Source: Corynespora cassiicola
Lineage: Eukaryota > Ascomycota > Dothideomycetes > Pleosporales > Corynesporascaceae
DNA: 64,000 bases
Reading direction: 5' to 3'
Assembly: GCA_022059125.1 (NCBI GenBank)
Contig: JAEUWY010000004.1
Coordinates: 868,001-932,000, forward strand
Positions 1-10,815 of this stretch are shown one piece after another. Made by a program: the position numbers and the translations under genes. Under the pieces are notes generated by a model that had not been told where the DNA came from, did no database searches, and saw only the letters and a list, made by a program, of their open reading frames with translations. The stretch's first letter is position 1; every line of letters begins with the position of its first letter.

Positions 1-1078
1 AGGTAGTATACGAGCGGGCAATTTTTGAGGTTGAGGCTACCGAATCGCGCATCGACAATGCTACAGCAGTTCTGCGAGGCTTATTATACATGCTTGTCGA
101 TCAACAACCATGACTCACCATACATGTTCGGGAGAAGTACGACCGTGAAGGAAGAGCGCGCTTCGAAGATGCGAATGCTTTGGTGGCTTTTCTGAAATCT
201 TTACGCACATGCTAGAAGATCCGAACACGAACAAGAGACACTTAATGGTCGACGCACTCGACTAATGTGTAGCATCGGACTTTTTGAAGCTGCTAGACTC
301 CATTGGTACGAAATCAGGTGCGTCATCTCGCGCTACATGGATTATGTCGAGCCGCAACTGACCATACATGGAAGAACAGTCTGAGAGAGCAGAAAGCAAG
401 GTGAGACTAAGTCTCGAACTCAATGCAGAGCCTGTATCCACGGCTGTTGGGGTATTTATTCAGTATAAAGGGCGTCAGATAGTGGAAAGGAAAAGATACG
501 ACGCCAAAACACGGCATGTTGTGCTAAAGTACCTTCCTCCCATGCGCAAGATACCTTTCTTTGGGTGGCATTAGTATGTCAAAGCCTGGAGGACGTTCCA
601 AAGTGAAACGTCGTAAAGAAATTGAACGCCTTTCCGGCTGGCCTTGACGAGCTATACGAACGGATGATGCAGCAGATAAACACATCAGATGATGCGGGGG
701 TTAGCAAGCAGATACTCGCGCTGGCAACCATTTTATACCAGCCGATGAAACCAGAAGAGCTAGTTACGCTTGCTGGCCAGCTTACGGATGCGTTAGACGA
801 CCTTGAGCCTGTCCGTGGAATCATTGGCCACTGCTACTCTTTTTTCACCCGAAGAGAACACTATCTGCTTTGTGCATCAGTCAGCAAAAGGCTTTTTGCC
901 GACAAAAGCTTGTCATGATATCTTTCCTTCCGGAAAAGAGGAAGTTCATTTGGCTGTCTTTTCTAGGTCGCTACAGAGTATGTCCATAACGTTGCATCGA
1001 GACATACACGGCATACAGGAGTTTTGGTACTCTAATGAACAGATACATCAGCCAGATCCCGACCCACTAGCAGCATAA
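1..1078 (+). pseudogene. Relic of a NACHT-type STAND NTPase gene (5' end outside window)
   Basis: Conceptual translation gives blocks typical of fungal NACHT proteins of the HET-E/NWD type, spread over several frames. They include a segment reading LRGLLYMLVDQQ near 80-110, MVDALD (Walker B-like) near 247-265, a sensor-like WIMSSRNW near 336-362, and a winged-helix region from about 625 to 1075 ending in DPDPLAA. In-frame stops follow DQQP and MVDALD, and there are further stops and frame changes around 570-620 and 840-915, so no intact protein is possible. The Walker A (P-loop) region would lie before position 1. The breaks are a mixture of substitutions and indels rather than only C-to-T changes. 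Intact relatives act in non-self recognition and programmed cell death; this copy should be dead. Confidence 0.75.
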
Positions 1079-2868
1079 CGATACTCCGTTATTTACTGGG
1101 TCGATCACCTCCGTGGCTTAGTTGTGAGCTCTCATTAAAACAACAGAGGGAGTTTGCACGATAGAGGCATGGTTTAAAACCATTCATATCGTTATATTTC
1201 CGTCATTTGATGAACCCTTTCTGACTTTTGTGCCTAAGACTTACTTCCATCCCAACACCACCCTCACGAAAGAAAGACCACCAGGCCTCCAGTCTCCTAC
1301 GAATCACTACCGAACTGATTCTTTTTAACTAGTCTCAATGGCGCACTTCAGAGAAAGAGCATGGGCGTTTTCCTTCGAGAACGCCGGTATTCTCCACCAT
1401 TGAGCGACTTAGGCGCCCTTGACTTTGCCCTTCTCATCTTTGATTCCAATCCCAGCAAGGAGTAATCTTCGAAACAAGATGTAGAATTCCGTGGCTTCGA
1501 TGAAGATTCAGTCCTCTAGACGAATGCCTTGTACTGAAAGACGGGCCTTGAACCTCCAACACATCCCATATCGAATAGAGCATCGTAAGATCCACAATGG
1601 GAGCACTCACTGTCGCATATTTCCAAAAGCCAATATCTGCCGTGTAACGGAGAAGAATAGCCGAAAGAAATCCTATGTTGAGCATGCCGCCGGTGTTTTG
1701 TTGAAGGATAAACCTTTGCTCCGGTACATGGTAGCCATTGGGCAGCGAAGATCTGACAGCTGTATCGAGCAGGAATAGATCAATCTATGCTGTCCAGACC
1801 AATTAAACAGGGTCGATCCATGTGGTGGGAACATAGTAGATGACAAGTATTGTGTACATTTTTGTGGGTGAAGCTTGCAGCCAGCGAAGTTTGTCGCGTT
1901 GAGGACCAGGACGGACTTTTAGAAGCTGCGTGACTACGTCGCAATCACTGAGAGCGGCTCAGCTTACAGCCGACTTGATTCGTCTGAGCATCTTCCGCAG
2001 GGGGATCAATCTGCATGACTGCAAAGAGCATAGACTTCGCGAATTTCAGTTCCCCTCAAATCATAGCTCGCCCTGAACATCACGGAAGGCCAACTGAGAC
2101 GATTTCGTGGTTTCAGATTTCGGCAAAACGTTCCCGCACGTGTACAAGCTCCATACCATTTGGTTTGGGCCAAAGACAAACGCTGGAAGATTCTTAGACT
2201 GCATCTATTCAGACAAACCGATGTTTTATACTCATGAGCATGTTATAGACTGCGAAGAGACGTAAGAGAAGTGATCACTGGATCTGAGCAAGGCTTCCTT
2301 GTCTTATCAAATAAAAAGCAGCTCCCACACGTAATTTAGACGTCTTTTTGCGATTTTGAGGTTTGTCGCTATACTTTCTCAAATGAATTGTGATTTTTCA
2401 ATGTTCGTTAGGACGGCGCTATATAAACTTCATCAAAGGTGCGCGTGGTGCTTGTTACCTCTCAAAACTCTTTTGACGTATTGGACTGGGCATCGTGAAC
2501 CGAAGCGAGCCAAGCTGAGTATTAGTTACAGCCAAATGTCATTCACCCTTTGCCTTCGAGAATACTGTCCAGAATTCTAGGAAAGGATATAGATGTAGAG
2601 GGGTTTGTCTTGCCTGTTCACTCGCCTGAGAATTATTGGTGGCAGGTGTACACTCAAATGTGACATTCACAATCGTTTCCTAGCATAAGCCATAGAAGTC
2701 TTAATTGATGCATGCATGGGTCTGAATGGCCACGCGGCTTTTTTAAGTTGTTATCGCCACTAGCTAGGAATTTACTCCGGCCGTCCTTCTCCGACGGTCA
2801 TATTCATGAACATCTACCCTTTGTATAGCGACGACGCAGTATTTCAAGCTTATTTCTTCTCATAAGAC
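1079..2868. other. Gene-free decayed stretch
   Basis: The NACHT frame seems to continue for a short way after 1078 (a YWVDHL-like peptide near 1095) and then dissolves into stops. Open stretches at 1491-1778, 2015-2197 and 2356-2580 match nothing I recognise. I see no intact gene here. Confidence 0.5.
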
Positions 2869-4447
2869 ATGCGATTCTTTCCAAATGAGGTTATCCTATC
2901 ATGGCCGACACCAAATTATGTCGATCCAGTCACACGCGGCGATGCAATTTTCTATGTCAATTCTATCTTTATAACAGTTGTCGTCATCATCTGCATTCTC
3001 CGACTATATACGCGCTTTTTCATCAAACATTGGCTCGGTGCCGATGATGCGTTTATAACAATAGCATTGGTAGGCATCAATCCTTTGAAGTTCAATTACA
3101 CCCCAGTGAAGCCTATACCCGTTCTCTAAGCTGAAAGAGAACAGATTCTGGACGTGGGCCTGACAGCATGCGTTATGCTTGCATTCCAGCGTTACGGCTG
3201 GAACCGCCATGTATACGATATTCCTGTTACCGTATGGGTCCCCACTGCAAAAGTGCTTTTTGCTGCAAAGGTATTTCCCATATGCCACATGTCTGAGGTG
3301 CTGAGTTTACCTATATCGGGCAAAGCTTCTGTTCGTCCTCACGACTGGTACCACACGTCTTTCCCTCTTTGCTCTATATTACAGACTTTGTTACGGTATC
3401 ACGAGTCGATCTTATCGTTGGTTTCTGGTAAATTCCCTCATCATTGTAATAAGCGACAGTCGTTAATTTTTTCCGAAGCACGCCAATACGGCATTTACTG
3501 TTGCATCTATGATTAGCTTTATAATCCCTGGTATTTTGGATTGTATACCAGTCGAGGATTACTGGAGTTTTTCGGCCGATCCGAACAATTGTGTCGACGA
3601 GGGTGCTGCACTTGTAGCTTCTGGCGCCATTACCTCATTCTCAGATTTCTTATGCACAATATTTCCGATTCCGATTGTTCTAAAATTAAGTTTGCCGTTA
3701 AGACAGCGAGTGGCACTCGCTGTGTTATTCAGTCTTGGATTTGTTGTTACCGGTGCCGGCATAGTGCGGTGCTACTACAGCTACCAAAGCCTCGTCGCAG
3801 AGTACGACGTCACCTGGTACGGCTATCCTCTCTGGATTGCTACCGCTATTGAGGTGCATTTGGGTATTGTGAGTAGATGGTTAACAACTGGTACTCTACT
3901 TTCATCCAGTCACTTACTTCTTTAGATATGCGCCAGTGTACCGCCACTCCGTCCTCTTCTCTCTAAGATCCCGTTCCCAGTTCAATACTTCCGATCATCA
4001 GACCAAGTTCCTTCCCTACAGACTATAAGTTGGCTGGCCAAGCTTAGCACGTCACCCTCGAAAGCCAAAAGATCTACTGCGCAACCGGGGACAGCAACAC
4101 CTCAGAACGGGGAGGACAGAGCAGACACGGCAGGAGTGGAAGGAACTGAAGCCACTCAAAGAGACAAGGAAAATCTGCCACTCTTTCCGCCAGCCTGCCA
4201 CCTTATTCAAGTCGATTTGGAACAGGGTATAGAGCTGCCGCCGTTTCGAGTGCAAACACCCGAGTTGGGACATTGGGACCATGTAGAAAGATGTAGTCAA
4301 GCTCGTCCACAGAGTATGGATAGCCAAAGGGCAACTCTAGGATCTAATGATGAGTTCAGAGAAATCGAAAGAGCTCCACGGCGTTCTTGGTTAAAGATGC
4401 GGATTCCGAACCCGGATATCAAACCAAGAGGCCACTCAAGGGTATAG
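2869..4447 (+). CDS. Fungal rhodopsin-like seven-helix integral membrane protein
   Basis: Five exons are proposed: 2869-3069, 3145-3270, 3326-3427, 3479-3868 and 3926-4447. Introns are 75, 55, 51 and 57 nt, all GT-AG, and the model gives 446 aa. The product has a hydrophobic core with family hallmarks: RLYTRF after helix 1, GADDAF, the YGWNRHVYDIP block, LSLFALYYRL, CIPVEDYW, and a final helix ending in VHLGI-ICASVPPLRPLL. The last 140 residues are a charged cytoplasmic tail. This matches the large Pezizomycotina family often called rhodopsin-domain or PTH11-related proteins, whose ligand is usually unknown. I see no retinal lysine. The gene lies between a NACHT relic and a RIP-degraded island, yet all four introns keep the frame, so it may be functional. 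The splice model is inferred. Confidence 0.8.
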
Positions 4448-5583
4448 GAAACATGTTCTGCGATTACTATCATCATCAAAACTTGCCGGCTTGCTACACC
4501 AGACATTCTCGTCTTGCTGATATCCCTCAAAGTCCCTGCTCTCGCTCAAAATGTCTTCCACACAATCCCATAATGTGTTGGGTTCGTCTGCTGATCGCGT
4601 ATCTAAAACATTGTACGCTGAGGTTGGAATAGTCGCCGCTACAGAAAAATATATCGCAAGAATTTAAAGCTGCAGAGTATTGTTTGTTAGATGTTATAGA
4701 ATAAATTCTTAAGCTGACTGGTTCTATTGCTTTTAAGCTTGCCGGAATAAGCTGCTCTTTAAGCTCGTCTATCAGACGTCGCTGCAGGGCTGCAGCACGC
4801 TTAGGAAGCGTTACTAAAGACGGTATGTTGCAGAGTACAGAAAGTTTCAACATGCCTAAATCGCTTAAAAGGTCTCGCACGGGGCTCGTTGCTTACTTCG
4901 GGCTTAATCCGGCAGATTGCGATAGATGTGACAATTAAGTTCTCTCTGACAGTTCTGTCACCCCTATGTCTAAAGCACTCTGATCAGGGAATATATTATT
5001 ATTATTATTGGGTAGTCTCCGTTGGCGCTTTTAAAAGCTGTGTAATCAGGGTTCAGGCATGCTTCTTCTCTGTCTCAGTTTGCCTGATAAGTAGGGGTCG
5101 ACGGACCCAAACGCAATAATAATGGTGTAAGTGGTTCTGCGGGTATTAATAAGGATTCTGACGGTCGTAAGAAGATGTTTTAAGCCACTTCAGAATTAAA
5201 GACTCTGGCTCGCGCGCGCACATAATAGAGGCTGTTGGCGTATAGTAGTTGATGTGATGCTAGGTTTTGGATAAGGCCGAGCAGCCCATTAGATATGGTC
5301 CGAGCTTTGCGCGTTGTTTCCGAAGCAACAGCACGTGATAGGAGAGCAGAGATGGATAGCACCGCCACGACGCCACATTGCCGTAACCGAGAAAGTTATC
5401 TCTACACTAATTATAGGCATCTATTTGACCACCACGAAAAAGGTCATCACAAGGTCAGGGCAGGAATGGGTCGGCCGTCATCCTTGCTTGTGGTGGCAAA
5501 CTTTTCTTTCTAGCGACTTCTTACCGCTGACAAATCAGGCACAGAATAACGTGTTCGGCAAGCAAGTAAAACAGATAAGTAAG
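4448..5583. other. Spacer before the AT-rich island, possible coding debris
   Basis: A minus-strand open stretch at 4527-4880 contains a charged helical-looking segment (RRLIDELKEQLIPASLK) that I cannot assign. There is a short ATT microsatellite near 4990-5010. From 5180 to 5580 the sequence keeps normal GC but shows no recognisable gene. Confidence 0.4.
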
Positions 5584-5585
5584 TA

Positions 5586-5612
5586 GAACAGCTCTACCGC
5601 GCGTCGCGTATA
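5586..5612 (+). repeat. Left terminal inverted repeat
   Basis: A GC-containing 27-mer begins GAACAGCTCTACC and continues GCGCGTCGCGTATA. It is the exact reverse complement of 7300-7326 and is preceded by TA at 5584-5585. It stands out sharply from the AT-rich interior. Confidence 0.85.
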
Positions 5613-7299
5613 TAAACAGCTTTAATAAATTATAAAATAAAAAATAAAAACTAATAAAATTACTATTAAAATTTTACGCGTTTTATATATATATAAATAG
5701 TATATTTATATAATTAGTATATATTATATTTAAATAGTATATATTTTTAAAATTAAGTATACGCTATATAAATTTTACTTTATAAAGCTTTTTTCTAAAT
5801 TTATTTTACTACTATACTATTTTATACTGTTTTTTAGCTTTTTTAAATAGTTAATATATTTTTTTCTGCTATAGTTATATAATATACTGTTTATTTATAT
5901 TTTTAATATATATTTTTAGCTTAAAACGTAGTATTTTTAACTTTAAAAATTATTTTTTTATATATAATTTTTTTAAAGCTTTTTAATAACTATTAAAATA
6001 TATAATTTATTAATAACTAAAAAAAATTTATATAAAGCTTTTATTACTTTTAAATATACTTTACTTAACACTTTATTTTAATAAAAGTATAAAATATTTT
6101 TAACTTTTACTTAAACTTTTCTATATATATAAAATTTAAATGCTAAAAAATTTATTTTAAGTTATATAAAACTAGTTTAGTAGTTTAAAAATAATTTTAA
6201 ATATTTTTTATTATAATAGCTGCTGTATACGCTGTATAGTATACTTTAAAATTTTTTTTTATAATATAGTTTATACTAAGCTTTATTTTTTTTTAATTTT
6301 TTTACTATATAACGCTTTTAAAAAATTAAAATAGTTTATATTTAACAGCTAAAGTAGATAAAAAAAATAAAAAAATAAATAAAAAGTAAAAATACTGTTC
6401 CGTTTACAGAATTTTTTAAATTAATTAAAATAATAATTTTTATACTTATTTTTAATAAAAAAGCGTATTATTTTTTTTATATAAACTTTTATATATCTAT
6501 TAAAGTATTATATTTATTTATATTTAATTTAATTATTTATTTAGCTGTTTTTACTAACTGTAATTACTTAGTTATATAGTAAATTATAATTTATATACTA
6601 AATTACTTAGTAAAACTTTACTGTAAAAATAATAAAAAATAAAACTTTCTACTTTTAAGTATTAATTTTATATATAATAGTAATTTATTCGCAGTTTTTA
6701 GGCTAAATAGTTTTTATATAATTTTTTTATTTTATTTTTATAATAATTTTTATTTAAAAACTAGTTTTATTAAAATTATATATATTATTTTTAAGTATTT
6801 TATATTTTACAATTATATTTTATATAAAATTAAACTACGTTTAAATAATAGTAAAATTTTATATACTGCTTACTAGTAGTTATATTTATAATTATAAATT
6901 ATATAAAATATTTTTTAGTAATTAATAAAGTTTTTAATTTATTTTTAGTTAATAATTTAAAGTTAAAAATTATTATACGTTTAAAAAATAAAATTAGTAG
7001 TTTTTTATATAATTAAAATTTAAAAAAAAAAATTTTATGTAATAAAGTTAAAAATATACTAAAAAAAAACTTTTTTTTAGTAGCTGTAAGTTTATACGTT
7101 ATTAAATAAAAATTATATTTTAAAAAAGTACTATAATAATAGCAGATAAAAATTATATAAAATATATTATATAATTAAGCTGCTTAATAGAAGCTTTTAA
7201 ATAAATTTAAATTATATACTTAAATAGCTAAAGTAAGTCTGCTTTTTTTATAAATTAAAAAAATAAAAATATACTATATTATTATAGTTAAAAAGTGTT

Positions 7300-7326
7300 T
7301 ATACGCGACGCGCGGTAGAGCTGTTC
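7300..7326 (-). repeat. Right terminal inverted repeat
   Basis: This is the exact reverse complement of 5586-5612, followed by TA at 7327-7328. A short TTTA microsatellite (about 7327-7356) abuts it outside the element. Confidence 0.85.
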
Positions 7327-7328
7327 TA

Positions 7329-8682
7329 TTTATTTATTTATTTTATTTATTTACTAAATACGTTACAGCTTCGTTAGATACTATTATTATATCTATATTA
7401 ATTTTAATATTAAGTATTAAATAATCTGTATTCTAGTTATAGGCCTTATAATTTATAATATTAGTACTCTAATCTAAAATATTATATTATATCTAGGCTG
7501 TAGATTTAAAATAGTAAGTAAGTTTAAGTTTACAGCTATTTTTTATATTTTTAATACTACGTACTACGTCTGTTATACTAAAAAAATTTTTATCTCGCGT
7601 AGCTATTATAGTAGTTTTCTAACGTAGCATACTAATAAGTTATTATTATAAAATAGAAAGCGTAAAAACGAAAACTCTAGTAAAAATACTAAAAATAATT
7701 ATATTAGATAGTAGATAATACTCTACTATAGCCTGTTTTTATAAAAAAAGATAATATTAAACTAGTTTAGTAGTAAATTAATAACAGCTTTAGCTGATCT
7801 AATATAAAGCGTAGTTATACAATAATTAAAAAGCAGAAAATTATTTTTATTATTACTTTCTCTGCTTTCTGTGTCTAAACTTCTAAAGCACAGATATATT
7901 ACTAGAATTCTAGTACTGTAGAAATAAAGCTTTAGAAGTAGATGCTCTCGCAGAAAAATTCGTAACATATTAATTTTTTCTAGATACTCTGTCTAAAAAT
8001 TTAACATAAAAAACAGCGATACTATCTAACTATTAAAACGCTGGTTAAATTATCTGATATATTTTTAAATTTTATTTAAAAACTAAATTATCGTGTTTAG
8101 TGCGTACAGCGTTAACAGCATATCTTACGTAATTATACTAATCTGAACTACAGCCTTAAAATAAAATCTAGAAATCGATTTTTTTTTTTTGCTCGTTTCT
8201 AAAAAGTGCAAGAGAAAAGCTTGTTAAAATAGAAAATATTAGAAAAGCTAGGCTTGTCGCTAATAAAGTAAGATCCGATAGTATATTACCGCGTCTATAA
8301 TAATTTTCTACTTCGTCTTTTATAATTAGTTTTTTTAATAAAGTTAATAGTAATAAAACAGAATATTATAAATTAACTATAGTGTTTGGACGCCCTGTAA
8401 TTATACTAAACAGGCGTTTAAAACAGTATAAACTCTACTAAACGCGTACTAATATCTCTCGCTTCGCAGCTATAGTTGATAGATTATCTTTATAAACGTA
8501 AAAGCTAAGAGAGTAAGTAAAACGTAATACCGTGCCTACAGCTATCTATACATTTAAAACAAGACGATTAGCGGGTGTTCAAACTAATAAAAGAGCTTAG
8601 GCTGCTTATTATAAGACGACACCATTACTTACCAGCTCATTTACCTAATTAAAACGTAATATAAAGCTAAAAGTCCCGTCAT
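7329..8682. repeat. AT-rich RIP-like block outside the TIR element
   Basis: The extreme AT bias continues beyond the transposon's right end but fades towards 8400-8680, where GC returns. CpA is again scarce while CpG survives (for example ACGTA, GCGT). Open stretches such as 7762-7968 on the minus strand look accidental. The block probably contains other degraded repeats that I cannot identify. Confidence 0.6.
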
Positions 8683-9384
8683 TTAAATTTGAAGTACATC
8701 TAGATAAACTAGAGGCGACGTCTTAAAAAGACTAAGCTTTCTAGCTTTAGTTTGATATATAGTATGGTCTTCTGTGTCTCCTCGCGAGCTGATCCTCACT
8801 AAGCGCGAGCACCTTACACCTATAGCAAACACAAGGTTTATCATAATCTTCCACCGAGGATCCGGGCGAGCCGAACTGCTAGATTGCGGCGCATCAAAGT
8901 ACTCGTCAAACTTATCTTCTAGCAATCTCCGCGGCAGTATGGGAAATGAGTCCTGGACCGTGGATATGTAGCACTCTAGCAGATATCCAGCTATTTCGCG
9001 TGTCGGCATATCAGGGGAGATAATAAAGAGGTCGGGATTAACACTCTCCGTATCTATGTAGAATGAAAGCAAGCTTACTTAATCAAGGGCTCCCTGCACA
9101 CAAGACGGCTGCTGTCTACACCTGAGCTGTAGTATAACATCTCGAAGCCACTAGACTTCTGAGCTCTTTCCTACGAATCCAATTGCTCGCACTCTTTCGT
9201 CACTAAGTTGGTTTTCGTTAACGAGGTCCGGCGAGTTGTTAAATGGATCCGGCGGTTTGTGCAATGCCGACAAATCATTTTCTGGCTGTAGAAGCGAACC
9301 TTCGCTTTTAATGCTAGTCTCAGAGTGCGATCGCGATTGTGGAATGCTGGGAATATCCTCTGCAACCTGAGTGCATGTTAGCAA
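8683..9384 (-). pseudogene. Truncated fungal transcription-factor middle-domain relic
   Basis: Reading on the minus strand, 9384-9151 ends in a GFVGKSSEV segment, and translation continues in the same frame through WLRD to 9072-8683. That part has SFPILPRRLLEDKF, PRWKIMINLVFAIG and KARKLSLF, which match the fungal-specific transcription factor domain that follows a Zn2Cys6 cluster. The codon after SSEV is TAG where relatives have glutamine (CAG), and another stop precedes VSLLSFYID. The Zn2Cys6 cluster itself is not seen upstream, and the 3' part of the domain is lost exactly where the AT-rich block begins. An acceptor-like CTAAC...CAG just upstream of 9370 suggests an original exon boundary. 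The gene is a dead fragment. Confidence 0.75.
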
Positions 9385-10155
9385 TTAAGATTGGCAGGTG
9401 ATCCATTGACAGAACAGAGTCACACCGCATCTAACAGTCCACTTATTACAAAACGTTTATCAGCACATGCACGGTCCTTTAAGTCGTTCAAAATATTTGC
9501 TATCTAAGCACACTTCTCAGTAGAGCTAAGTGATTCATCAGTAACCCATGCAAGAGCCGAACAAGTATAAAGAGACATACGTTTTCAGTCGGTCTTTCCG
9601 AGACTTTAAGTAACTACAGTCTCTACCTTTTGCCTAACAGTACTTACACTGCGGTGTATCGCCAGAGCATCTTATCTTGTAGTTCCTGCATGCTGTGCAT
9701 GCCCGTGAGACGCGTCGTGTGCTTTTCGCGTTTTGTTCTTAAAAGAGCCGTTTTAAACAGGGAATTGCAACTTTTCTCAACGATGCGGACGACGACAAAG
9801 TATGACTAAAGTCGTTAGACTGCATGTTCGACGGCTGGTTCGTGTGCGTATTCAAAATCGTCTCGTCCCATGCAGAATCCCCACCACTCGCTTATCCTAT
9901 ACGTTAGAAAAGATTAAAAGTATGCTTAGAGTATATGGATATTTGCGTTTTTTTGCGTGAATTCCTACGTTTTTATGTTTCTAAGCACTTTAGTTGGTGG
10001 TAATTCAGGTTATGAGTTTCTTTTACGATCTTAGACCCCATTCCGCGTGTGATTTTGCGTATCCTATTTGGATATATGGATAAGTTTTCTAGATTTGTTT
10101 GTTTATATTTGCTAGAATAATTATCCACTCCTCTATACGAAGTTCTATCACGAGA
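9385..10155. other. Intergenic, no gene seen
   Basis: Moderately AT-rich sequence with no supported open frame on either strand. It separates the decayed compartment from the repeat-protein genes. Confidence 0.5.
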
Positions 10156-10815
10156 TTAATACTCATAAGCCCAAGACCTGACCTTCCTGAGCCTCAATTT
10201 AGCAGAGGCGCCGCTCGCTCCAGTCGGTAGGGCACCCGCAGGTGGTTCAATTCCGCTTGCATCAGCCTTGCCCTTCCCTTTCGCCGCCGGGGCTTCAGCA
10301 GCCGCGGCATCTCCTCCAGCAGCATCCCCTCCAGCGGCCGGGTCAGGTGCCGCACATTTTCCCTTCTTTCCTTTGGCAGCTGGGGCGCCCGTAGGAGCCG
10401 AACCGTCCGGGGGCTGAACGCCAGCATCGGCTTTCCCTTTGCCCTTTGCCTCGGGTGCCTCCGCAGCGGCAGCACCGGCGTCGGCTTTTCCCTTCCCCTT
10501 TGCATCAGGCGCTTCCGCGGCGGCAGCACCACCGGCGTCGGCTTTTCCCTTCCCCTTTGCATCAGGCGCTTCCGCGGCGGCAGCACCAGCATCGGCTTTC
10601 CCCTTCCCTTTTGCCTCGGGCGCTGCCTCTGCCTCGCAGCTGGCGCCGTCTTCCGGAGCCGGAGGCGCAGACGGGGCCTCGGATGGAGTTGGAGGAGCGG
10701 CCTCGTCCTGGCGTCTAGCAATAGCCGCGCTGTACGGCCTCGCCGGCTCGAAAACATAGCCCGCCGCTAGAGAAGAAGCGGCGAGGATGGTGAAGACCCG
10801 CGAAACGTGAACCAT
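10156..10815 (-). CDS. Secreted Ala/Lys-rich repeat protein with dibasic RRQD site
   Basis: Intronless, 219 aa. Residues 1-19 form a signal peptide (basic start, hydrophobic ILAASSLAAG). A dibasic site follows at residues 34-35 in the context IARRQDEAAPP, a likely Kex2 cleavage point. Residues about 63-132 are four tandem copies of an 18-19 residue unit, EAPDAKGKGKADAGAAAA and variants. Looser copies follow at 144-156 and 174-188, and then a basic tail. There are only two cysteines. The start has a good context (ACCATGG) and a TATAAGTA-like element lies about 225 bp upstream on the minus strand. No enzymatic domain is visible. The next gene upstream on the same strand has the same architecture and an almost identical dibasic motif. 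The role is unknown; a wall-associated or processed secreted protein is inferred. Confidence 0.75.
   Translation of the reverse strand: MVHVSRVFTILAASSLAAGYVFEPARPYSAAIARRQDEAAPPTPSEAPSAPPAPEDGASCEAEAAPEAKGKGKADAGAAAAEAPDAKGKGKADAGGAAAAEAPDAKGKGKADAGAAAAEAPEAKGKGKADAGVQPPDGSAPTGAPAAKGKKGKCAAPDPAAGGDAAGGDAAAAEAPAAKGKGKADASGIEPPAGALPTGASGASAKLRLRKVRSWAYEY
10420..10629 (-). repeat. Coding tandem repeat, 54-57-bp unit, about 4 copies
   Basis: The unit encodes EAP(D/E)AKGKGKADAG plus an alanine run. Two central copies are nearly identical in DNA, so the array is probably recent or homogenised and may vary in copy number between strains. Confidence 0.8.

Larger units (their letters stand above)
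5586..7326. mobile_element. RIP-degraded DNA transposon relic with terminal inverted repeats
   Basis: A 1,741-bp segment is bounded by 27-bp perfect inverted repeats and flanked on both sides by the dinucleotide TA, as expected for a Tc1/mariner-type target-site duplication. The length also fits that superfamily. The interior is overwhelmingly A and T, CpA and TpG are nearly absent, and every frame is full of stops, so no transposase can be read. This is the signature of repeat-induced point mutation in Pezizomycotina. Superfamily assignment is inferred from ends, TA flanks and size only. Confidence 0.7.

Noticed and set aside
7762..7968. Short minus-strand frame in the AT-rich block
   Set aside because: Chance opening in RIP-degraded DNA with no transposase or other motif.
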